DNA from: Flavobacterium channae
GTDB taxonomy: Bacteria > Bacteroidota > Bacteroidia > Flavobacteriales > Flavobacteriaceae
Assembly (NCBI RefSeq): GCF_021172165.1
Contig: NZ_CP089096.1
Coordinates: 1,178,001 to 1,242,000, forward strand
Reading direction: 5' to 3'
DNA length: 64,000 nucleotides
Shown here: piece by piece, positions 1 to 6,917 of the stretch
How positions within the stretch are numbered: position 1 is the first letter of the stretch
Layout of the letters: every line of letters starts with the position of its first letter
The notes under the pieces: generated by a model
Databases searched by the model: none
Told to the model about the DNA's origin: nothing
Seen by the model: only the letters and a program-made list of their open reading frames with translations
Position numbers and translations under genes: made by a program

Positions 1-1269
1 GAAGGAAAAACAAAGAATGATATTATAACCGAAATAAATAATAAACTCCAAATTCCGGGAGTAACCAACGGCTTTACACAGCCTATCATTAATAGAATAA
101 ACATGCTATCTACTGGTATTCGAACAGATGTTGGAATTAAAGTTTATGGAGAAAGTTTAGATACCATTAATGCACTATCTCAAAAAATCAAAAAAGCACT
201 CGAAGGTACTTCGGGGGTAAAAGATTTGTATGCGGAGCCAATAACTGGTGGAAGGTACATTGACATTGAGCCAAAGAGGGAGCTTTTGGGCAGATACGGC
301 CTTTCAATTGACGATATTAATGCAGTTGTTGAAGCAGCTATCGGAGGAATGAAACTGACAACTACAATTGAAGGACGACAACGCTTCTCTGTAAATGCAA
401 GATATGCACAAGAATATAGAAACAGTATTGATGCACTGAAAAAATTGCAAGTCCAAACGATGCAATATGGCCCAATTCCTTTAGAAACCATTGCAGAGGT
501 AAAAATAAGCGATGGGCCGCCTATGATAAATAGCGAAAATGCCATGCTTCGGGGAAGTGTGCTGTTTAATGTACGTGATCGAGATTTAGGTAGTACTGTG
601 AAAGAAGCTCAGAAAAAATTAAATTCAATGATGTCTAAAATGCCAAAAGGATATTACATTGAATGGAGTGGCCAGTGGGAAAATCAGTTGAGAGCCAATA
701 AAACGCTAAGCATGATACTACCAATTGTGGTGATAATTATCTTCCTTATTTTATATTTTACTTACCACTCCATGAAAGAATCCCTCATTACAATGATAAC
801 AGTGCCTTTTGCTTTAATCGGTGGTGTTTTTATGGTCTATTTCTACGGAATAAATTTATCTGTTGCGGTTGCGGTTGGTTTTATTGCCCTCTTCGGAATG
901 GCCATTGAAACAGCTATGTTAATGACGATCTATTTAAATGAATCGATGAACAAAATGGTTGAGAAATACGGAAATAGCAAAGAGGTTATCACCGAAGAAA
1001 TATTGAGACAATATATTATTGATGGATCAGCCAAAAGGTTGCGACCAAAACTAATGACGGTTTCTGTTTCTTTATTTGGTCTTATTCCGATACTTTGGGC
1101 AACAGGTACAGGTGCCGATGTAATGTTACCTATCACAGTTCCTCTTATTGGTGGGACAATTACTTCTACAATTTATGTATTATTAGTAACTCCTATTGTT
1201 TTTGAAATGGTGAAACTTCACGAATTAAAAACTAAAGGCAAAATAGAACTTATAGATGTTAAAGAATAA
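1..1269 (+). CDS. cusA: Cu(I)/Ag(I) RND efflux pump CusA, C-terminal part
   Basis: Inner-membrane proton-driven pump of the heavy-metal RND family that feeds Cu+/Ag+ into the CusB adaptor and TolC-like channel. The frame is open from base 1, so the 5' half lies outside the window; 422 residues remain of a family protein of about 1040. The fragment covers the end of the porter domain and the last transmembrane helices (near residues 237-257, 263-305 and 345-410). Three methionines at fragment residues 35 (NMLSTGIRT), 117 (IGGM) and 175 (GPPM) line up, from memory of E. coli CusA, with its three-Met copper site, which argues for Cu/Ag rather than Co/Zn/Cd. The 3' end overlaps the next gene by 14 bases, indicating one operon. 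Confidence 0.93.
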   Translation, partial: EGKTKNDIITEINNKLQIPGVTNGFTQPIINRINMLSTGIRTDVGIKVYGESLDTINALSQKIKKALEGTSGVKDLYAEPITGGRYIDIEPKRELLGRYGLSIDDINAVVEAAIGGMKLTTTIEGRQRFSVNARYAQEYRNSIDALKKLQVQTMQYGPIPLETIAEVKISDGPPMINSENAMLRGSVLFNVRDRDLGSTVKEAQKKLNSMMSKMPKGYYIEWSGQWENQLRANKTLSMILPIVVIIIFLILYFTYHSMKESLITMITVPFALIGGVFMVYFYGINLSVAVAVGFIALFGMAIETAMLMTIYLNESMNKMVEKYGNSKEVITEEILRQYIIDGSAKRLRPKLMTVSVSLFGLIPILWATGTGADVMLPITVPLIGGTITSTIYVLLVTPIVFEMVKLHELKTKGKIELIDVKE

Positions 1270-2509
1270 ATATTATATCGTTATAAGCTTTTTGATTTTA
1301 AGCTTTACAATTGCTAATGCACAGATTGTTTCACTGGATAATATCTTGAGCACAATCAAAACCGATAATCCGCAGCTAAAAATGTATGATGCCGATATCC
1401 AAAGTATGGATGCTGCTGCAAAAGGGGCTAAAAGCTGGATGGCACCTCAAGTAGAAACCGGTTTTTTTATGACGCCCTACAATACCAAAATGTGGAAAGC
1501 AGATGATATGAGTCCTGGCATGGGCAGTTATATGATTGGAGTCTCACAAATGATTCCCAATTCAAAAAAACAAAATGCCGAATACAAGTATATGAAGGCA
1601 ATGTCATCTGTTGAAAAAGAAAACAAAAATTATACTTTAAATCAGCTTTATGCTATAGCCAAGACAAATTATTATCAATGGCTTGTACTAAACAAAAAAG
1701 TCAAAGTGGCCAATGATAACTTACTACTCTTAAAATACATGATAAAAAGCATGGAAATAAGATACCAGTACAATATGGATAAACTCCCCACTTATTATAA
1801 AGCAAAATCTCAATATAATGAGTTAGAAAGTATGATTATAATGCTTCAGAATGATATTTCACAAAAAAGAATTATGCTCAACACTCTAATGTCAAGAGAT
1901 AAAAATATGGTGTTTGAAATTGAAGAAGCATTCGAACTAAAGGAATACAATTCACAACTATTGGACACCTCATCAATTTCCAAAAACAGAAGTGATATAA
2001 ATGCCATCAAAAGAACCATGGAAGTAAACCAACTGAAAATTGATGCAGAAAAATCAAAATTTCTACCCGAATTTGGAGTTAAATATGACCACATGTTTGC
2101 TTTTGGACAACAGCCACAGCAATTCTCACTAATGGGCATGATGACTATCCCCATGCCTTGGTCAACAAAAATGAACAAAGCCAATATCAGTAGCTTTCAA
2201 ATTAAAAATGAAAGTCTCAATTGGCAAAAACAAATGATTTTAAATGAAACAGTTGGAATGATTTCGGGCATGAATACAGAGCTTTCTAACCTCAATAAAC
2301 AATACAATATCTCCGAAAAAAGCATCATCCCTTCATTGCGCAAAAATTATGATACCGCCGTTTTGGCTTGGCAAAATAACACTGGTGATTTGTTCATTGT
2401 CTTAGACGCATGGGAAGCTTTGAACATGGCCCAAATGGACGCTCTCGACAAATTGCAGTCCATACTAAACACTCAGGTCGAAATCGAAAAACAACTCGAA
2501 ATTAAGTAA
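1256..2509 (+). CDS. TolC-family outer membrane efflux protein of the Cus system
   Basis: Outer membrane channel that would complete the tripartite copper/silver pump. 417 residues, usual for the family. Seen: an N-terminal signal peptide ending about residue 22 (IANAQ), then long amphipathic helical stretches with repeated Asn/Gln/Lys heptads typical of OEP repeats. The first 120 residues are unusually Met-rich (MTPYNTKMWKADDMSPGMG and nearby), as often seen in periplasmic copper proteins. The ATG lies inside the end of cusA and the gene stops 2 bases before the first adaptor gene. Function as CusC follows from family and position; direct sequence similarity in TolC proteins is low, so the metal specificity is inferred from neighbours. 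Confidence 0.85.
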   Translation: MLKNKYYIVISFLILSFTIANAQIVSLDNILSTIKTDNPQLKMYDADIQSMDAAAKGAKSWMAPQVETGFFMTPYNTKMWKADDMSPGMGSYMIGVSQMIPNSKKQNAEYKYMKAMSSVEKENKNYTLNQLYAIAKTNYYQWLVLNKKVKVANDNLLLLKYMIKSMEIRYQYNMDKLPTYYKAKSQYNELESMIIMLQNDISQKRIMLNTLMSRDKNMVFEIEEAFELKEYNSQLLDTSSISKNRSDINAIKRTMEVNQLKIDAEKSKFLPEFGVKYDHMFAFGQQPQQFSLMGMMTIPMPWSTKMNKANISSFQIKNESLNWQKQMILNETVGMISGMNTELSNLNKQYNISEKSIIPSLRKNYDTAVLAWQNNTGDLFIVLDAWEALNMAQMDALDKLQSILNTQVEIEKQLEIK

Positions 2510-2511
2510 CT

Positions 2512-3759
2512 ATGAATAAGTATATAAAATATGGTTTGATTCTAGGTATAATAGCAATAATCGGTTCTGCTATTTATTTCTATGTCATAAAACCTGAAGT
2601 ACATGACGCAAGCTCTCATCAAAACGTTGTCTATACCTGTTCAATGCATCCGCAAATTATTAGAGATAAACCTGGAAACTGCCCTATTTGCGGAATGACT
2701 TTAGTAAAAAAAGTAATTGACAATCATGCTATTGAAGATTATAATATTGAAAATGTCATCAAGCCAACAGATAACTTTGTAGTGGGTAAATTTCAAACTA
2801 TAACAGCAATAGATTCAACTTTAAGTGGTGAAATCAATCTTCCTGGCACTGTCGCTTATGACCCAAATTCAGCGGTAAATATTGCAGCAAGAATAAGTGG
2901 CCGAATTGAAAAAATATATGTGAATTTTAAATACCAACGAATTAATAAAGGACAAAAATTATTTGATTTATATAGCCCTGAACTTTTAACTGAGCAAGAA
3001 AACTTTATTTATTTACTTTCAAATGATATTGATAACAGCTCAATTATTGAGGCATCAAAACAAAAGTTGTTGCTTTACGGTATGACTCAAAATCAGATAA
3101 GTGCTTTAGCTAATTCAAAAAAAGCCAATCCTAAAATAGCCATTTACAGTCCTTCTAATGGAATTGTCATAGGGTCAGAAACAATGGTTACTCCATCAAA
3201 TTCTGCAATGCAAAGTATGAATAACAGTACTGAAAAACTTGAGTTAAAAGAAGGAAACTATGTCAAAAAAGGAGAAGTTGTGTTTAAATTAGTAAATACT
3301 GATAAAGTTTGGGGAGTATTCAACATTACTCAGGAAAGCAGCAGTTTTATTGAAGTCAATCAAGCCATTAAAATAACTTCTGAACTCAATGCTGAAGAAT
3401 CAATAGAAGCGAAAATAAATTTTATTGAAACACAATTTAATGCTACCGACAAAACCAATAGAATTAGGGTTTATTTAAACAACAATACACTCAAATTGCC
3501 GATAGGTTTGAGATTGCAAGGTATTATAAAAACACGGTCAATTAGCGGTCTTTGGATACAAAAAAACGCATTGGTAAGTACAGGTAATAAAAAAATTGTT
3601 TTTGTTAAATCTCACAATGGTTTTAAAGCAACACCGGTAAAAACAGGGTTTGAACTGAACGGTTATATTCAAATCATTAAAGGTATTTCTGTTAGTGATA
3701 CTATTGCAAAAAATGCACAATATTTAATCGATAGCGAAAGCTTTATTAAAACGGAGTAA
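2512..3759 (+). CDS. cusB: CusB-like RND periplasmic adaptor with heavy-metal-binding domain
   Basis: Membrane fusion protein linking the CusA pump to the outer membrane channel and probably handing over Cu+/Ag+. 415 residues. An N-terminal membrane anchor (residues 6-26) is followed by a small metal-binding domain (about residues 41-66) with the pattern YTCSMHPQ ... PGNCPICGM, then barrel-sandwich and beta-barrel adaptor domains (GRIEKIYV, LYSPELLTEQENF, WGVFNI are typical). No lipobox is seen, unlike the next gene. It sits 2 bases from the TolC-like gene and 2 bases from a second adaptor. The metal-binding domain at the N-terminus supports copper or silver as substrate. Confidence 0.9.
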   Translation: MNKYIKYGLILGIIAIIGSAIYFYVIKPEVHDASSHQNVVYTCSMHPQIIRDKPGNCPICGMTLVKKVIDNHAIEDYNIENVIKPTDNFVVGKFQTITAIDSTLSGEINLPGTVAYDPNSAVNIAARISGRIEKIYVNFKYQRINKGQKLFDLYSPELLTEQENFIYLLSNDIDNSSIIEASKQKLLLYGMTQNQISALANSKKANPKIAIYSPSNGIVIGSETMVTPSNSAMQSMNNSTEKLELKEGNYVKKGEVVFKLVNTDKVWGVFNITQESSSFIEVNQAIKITSELNAEESIEAKINFIETQFNATDKTNRIRVYLNNNTLKLPIGLRLQGIIKTRSISGLWIQKNALVSTGNKKIVFVKSHNGFKATPVKTGFELNGYIQIIKGISVSDTIAKNAQYLIDSESFIKTE

Positions 3760-3761
3760 GT

Positions 3762-5009
3762 ATGAAAAATTTAAATCAAATAGGCATCTTTTTATTGCTT
3801 TCCCTAATATTTACAGCTTGTAATTCTTCTAAAAAAGAAGACCATTCTCAGCATGAGAATAAAAAAGAAGACCACTCTCAACATGATAAAAATAAAGAAA
3901 CTACTTTTTATACATGTTCTATGGATCCTCAAGTAAAAGAAGATAAACCCGGCAAGTGTCCTATTTGCCACATGGAGTTAACACCCATAAAACAGGATGA
4001 TAGTGAGGTTAACCAAATAAGTTTAAGTAAACAACAAATTCAACTTGGTAATATCACAACTCAAGTTATAGGACAAACACAAAACAATTTAGAACAAAAC
4101 TACACAGGTGTTTTAACATTCAATCAAGAAAAATCTAAAACCTTTTCTTCAAAAGCAATGGGTAGAATTGAAAAATTATATTTCAAATCCACTGGTGATT
4201 ACCTATCCAAAAACCAGCCTGTCTTTCAATTATACAGTGAGGATATTGCAATAGCAAAACAAGACTATTATACAGCATTTAAACAACTGGAAATGCCCGG
4301 TAATTTTGGAAAAAACGCAAAAAATATAATGAATGCCGCCAAACAAAAACTCTTATTCTATGGTTTGTCCAATACTCAAATTGAGAATATTAAAAGTAAT
4401 AAAGATGTTTCCCCATATACCACATTTTATAGCACTGTCAGCGGCACAGTTTCAGAAATAAGTACTGCTGAAGGAAGCTATATCATGGAAGGCGAACCAA
4501 TCATCAAAGTAACTGATTTGAATAAACTCTGGCTTGAAACACAAGTTAATATCAACTACTTCAAAAGCCTCAAAATAGGCCAAATTGCTACAATAACATT
4601 TGTCGATTTCCCTGATAAATCAATAAGCGCTAAAATCTCATTTATCAATCCTGAAATAAACCCGGAAACCCGTTTACTTTTGATTCGATTTGAAATACCA
4701 AATCAAAATCTAATTTTAAAACCGGGAATGCAGGCCATTGCAAAATTGATGATTTCCGGCGGTAAAGGAATCTACATTCCTACCGATGCAGTAATTAGAG
4801 AAGAAAACGCATCCTACATCTGGGTAGAAAAAAAACCGGGAGTTTATGAAAATCTAATGGTAGAAACAGGAATTGAAACCAATGGACTGATAGAAATCAA
4901 AACAAAAATTGCCAATGGTCAAAAAGTAGTAATTACTGGGGCGTATGCCATAAACAGTGAATATAAATTTAGAAAAGGTACTGACCCTATGGAAGGTATG
5001 AAGATGTAA
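3762..5009 (+). CDS. Second CusB-like adaptor, predicted lipoprotein with His-rich segment
   Basis: Second membrane fusion protein in tandem, also 415 residues. The signal peptide ends in a lipobox (LIFTAC, Cys at about residue 20), so it is probably a lipid-anchored periplasmic adaptor. After the Cys come two copies of a KKEDHSQH segment, a His-rich possible metal ligand, then a YTCSMDPQ ... PGKCPICHM metal-binding domain (about residues 50-75) in which two positions differ from its neighbour (Asp for His, His for Gly). The remaining adaptor body (GRIEKLYF, LYSEDIAIAKQDY, LWLETQV) is clear. Two adaptors in one operon may form mixed hexamers or serve different pumps; this is inference. Confidence 0.88.
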   Translation: MKNLNQIGIFLLLSLIFTACNSSKKEDHSQHENKKEDHSQHDKNKETTFYTCSMDPQVKEDKPGKCPICHMELTPIKQDDSEVNQISLSKQQIQLGNITTQVIGQTQNNLEQNYTGVLTFNQEKSKTFSSKAMGRIEKLYFKSTGDYLSKNQPVFQLYSEDIAIAKQDYYTAFKQLEMPGNFGKNAKNIMNAAKQKLLFYGLSNTQIENIKSNKDVSPYTTFYSTVSGTVSEISTAEGSYIMEGEPIIKVTDLNKLWLETQVNINYFKSLKIGQIATITFVDFPDKSISAKISFINPEINPETRLLLIRFEIPNQNLILKPGMQAIAKLMISGGKGIYIPTDAVIREENASYIWVEKKPGVYENLMVETGIETNGLIEIKTKIANGQKVVITGAYAINSEYKFRKGTDPMEGMKM

Positions 5010-5023
5010 TATAAATAGTAAGG

Positions 5024-6268
5024 ATGAACAATTTTAATCAAATAGTACAGCAGTACAAAAACGATACAGAGAGTGTTTATAATACTTGGTTTATTGATAA
5101 TGACCAACGATTAAAAGCGTTCAGGACTATTCGTCGAGGAATTATTCAGGTTGTTGAAGATATTAAAAGCAAATCATTTCCAAATGATTTTAAAAACAGC
5201 AGTTTGGAATTTGTACTCAATTGTATTGCCGAGCAAAAGCAAGTTTTCGTAGGCGTTTCACATCCTTTTTATTGGAAACCAAAACTTAGAATTCCTGATA
5301 TTTATGAAAATCAAACCAATAAGATTGCTTTTGGCCAATTCTTAGAAAATTGTATTAATGCAAAAAGCGAAGAGCAGGTACTCAAAGAGATTGTAAAACG
5401 GGATGACCTTAAAATAAAAGGATTAGGTCCGGCGGTTGCCAGTATTTTATATTTCTTGCATCCAACTTGGTTTCCACCTTTCAACACAGCAATTGTAAAT
5501 GGGTTTAATTTTTTATTCAAGGATAAAAAAAAATTGGGGAGCTGGAGTGAATACTTAAAAATTAGAGAGACACTACTGGAAACAAATTCAAAATTCAAAT
5601 CGGAACTATCCAATGATTTAGGTGCAATCGCAGGATTGTGTTTTGAAATTGGGACTCAAAAAATGCTAATAGGAAATGATGATTATCTGAGTGAAGAAGA
5701 GCGTCATAAATTCGAAAAAAACATAGTAAAACGCCAAAAAGAAATTATCGAAGAAAAAAAAGAAGATAATCTGCATAGTGAAATGCAATACCATCTATTG
5801 AAAATTGGGGCATCATTAGGATTCGATGTTACACCGGCAAGTAATGATAAAAGCAAAGCTTTCAACGGACAAAATTTTTCTTTTATCTCTATAAATAAAT
5901 TCCCTGAATTACCTTGTGACAAAGACACTCAGAACACCATCAAACTCATAGATGTTTTATGGTTTGAAAAAGGAACTGACAACATTATCGGAGCATTTGA
6001 AGTAGAAAAAAGCACTAGTATTTACTCTGGGATTTTGCGTCTTTCAGATCTTTATTTCAGTATTTCTGATGGTGATGAAGTATTTTATATCATAATCCCT
6101 GACAGTCGCGAAAAAGATGTCATTCAGCAACTCAATAGACCTGTTATAAAAAATTCAAAAATGAATATTAAATACATTCTCTTTTCAGAACTAAGAACCA
6201 ATTGTGATGCAATTTGCAAATTCGGTACAGACCATTCGATCATGGATAAAATAGCAAAAACAATTTAA
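5024..6268 (+). CDS. Uncharacterised protein with HhH-like and PD-(D/E)XK-nuclease-like regions
   Basis: 414 residues, not assignable to a named family. Seen: residues 130-165 (KIKGLGPAVASILYFLHP) resemble a helix-hairpin-helix of DNA-binding glycosylase-type proteins; residues 215-250 are Lys/Glu-rich and probably coiled; the C-terminal third contains LHSEMQYHLLKIGASLGF, then LIDVLWF and GAFEVEKSTSIYSG, an order (E ... D ... ExEK) that fits a PD-(D/E)XK nuclease core. It begins 14 bases after the second adaptor and ends 7 bases before the HMA-AraC gene, so it is likely transcribed with the copper genes although nothing in it suggests metal handling. Could be a restriction- or repair-type nuclease carried as a passenger. 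Function inferred from motifs only. Confidence 0.7.
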   Translation: MNNFNQIVQQYKNDTESVYNTWFIDNDQRLKAFRTIRRGIIQVVEDIKSKSFPNDFKNSSLEFVLNCIAEQKQVFVGVSHPFYWKPKLRIPDIYENQTNKIAFGQFLENCINAKSEEQVLKEIVKRDDLKIKGLGPAVASILYFLHPTWFPPFNTAIVNGFNFLFKDKKKLGSWSEYLKIRETLLETNSKFKSELSNDLGAIAGLCFEIGTQKMLIGNDDYLSEEERHKFEKNIVKRQKEIIEEKKEDNLHSEMQYHLLKIGASLGFDVTPASNDKSKAFNGQNFSFISINKFPELPCDKDTQNTIKLIDVLWFEKGTDNIIGAFEVEKSTSIYSGILRLSDLYFSISDGDEVFYIIIPDSREKDVIQQLNRPVIKNSKMNIKYILFSELRTNCDAICKFGTDHSIMDKIAKTI

Positions 6269-6275
6269 TAACTCA

Positions 6276-6839
6276 ATGATGAAGCTACACATTAAAAATA
6301 TGGTATGCAGCCGCTGCAAGATAGTAGTAAAATCTGTATTTGAAAATATGGGCATCAATCCTGTTTCAGTTGATTTAGGTGAAGTTGAATTGAAAAATGA
6401 CATTCAGGAAATCCAAAAAAACGAATTATTAAAAAAGCTTCATGCTGTAGGCTTTGATTTGATTGATGATAGGAAAAGCAAAACTATCGATAAGATTAAA
6501 ACATTGATTATTGATTTGGTTCAAAATAAAAACAATCATTTAAAAACAAATCTATCCGAGTTTCTATTCCAAGAGCTACACCAAGACTATAATACCTTGA
6601 GCAACCTCTTTTCCGAAGTAGAAAACACAACAATTGAAAAATACTTCATTAATCTGAAAATTGAGAAAGTAAAAGAGTTGATCATCTATGATGAATTATC
6701 CCTAAGCCAAATAGCTTACTCTTTAAACTATAGTAGCGTTTCACATTTAAGTAATCAATTCAAAAAAGTAACCGGCTTTTCACCAACACACTTTAAGAAT
6801 ATAAAAACCATTAAACGAAAGCAAATCGAAGACTTATAA
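6276..6839 (+). CDS. HMA-domain / AraC-type helix-turn-helix fusion regulator
   Basis: 187 residues. The first 65 residues look like a heavy-metal-associated ferredoxin-like domain with a CxxC metal motif (NMVCSRCKIVV); residues about 85-180 match an AraC-family DNA-binding domain with two helix-turn-helices (LSLSQIAYSLNYSSVSHLSN, then FKKVTGFSPTHFKN). A plausible one-component copper sensor: metal binds the HMA part and changes DNA binding. Two ATGs are adjacent at 6276 and 6279; either may be used. It precedes copA, and the gap between them carries a direct repeat with 21-base period, the spacing expected for AraC-type half-sites. No ligand-binding cupin domain of classical AraC proteins is present. 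Confidence 0.85.
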   Translation: MMKLHIKNMVCSRCKIVVKSVFENMGINPVSVDLGEVELKNDIQEIQKNELLKKLHAVGFDLIDDRKSKTIDKIKTLIIDLVQNKNNHLKTNLSEFLFQELHQDYNTLSNLFSEVENTTIEKYFINLKIEKVKELIIYDELSLSQIAYSLNYSSVSHLSNQFKKVTGFSPTHFKNIKTIKRKQIEDL

Positions 6840-6842
6840 ATC

Positions 6843-6871
6843 TTGCAAATCAAACCCAAAATTTTGCAAAT
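6843..6871 (+). promoter_or_regulatory. Direct repeat upstream of copA, candidate AraC-type operator
   Basis: TTGCAAAT occurs at 6843-6850 and again at 6864-6871, exactly 21 bases (two helical turns) apart, each followed by an A-rich tract. It lies between the HMA-AraC gene and copA, about 47 bases before the copA ATG. The AraC family commonly binds direct repeats at this spacing. Binding is inferred. Confidence 0.45.
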
Positions 6872-6917
6872 ACAAAAAGCAGTTATGATAGAAATTTGTA
6901 TTAAAATAATATAAAAA

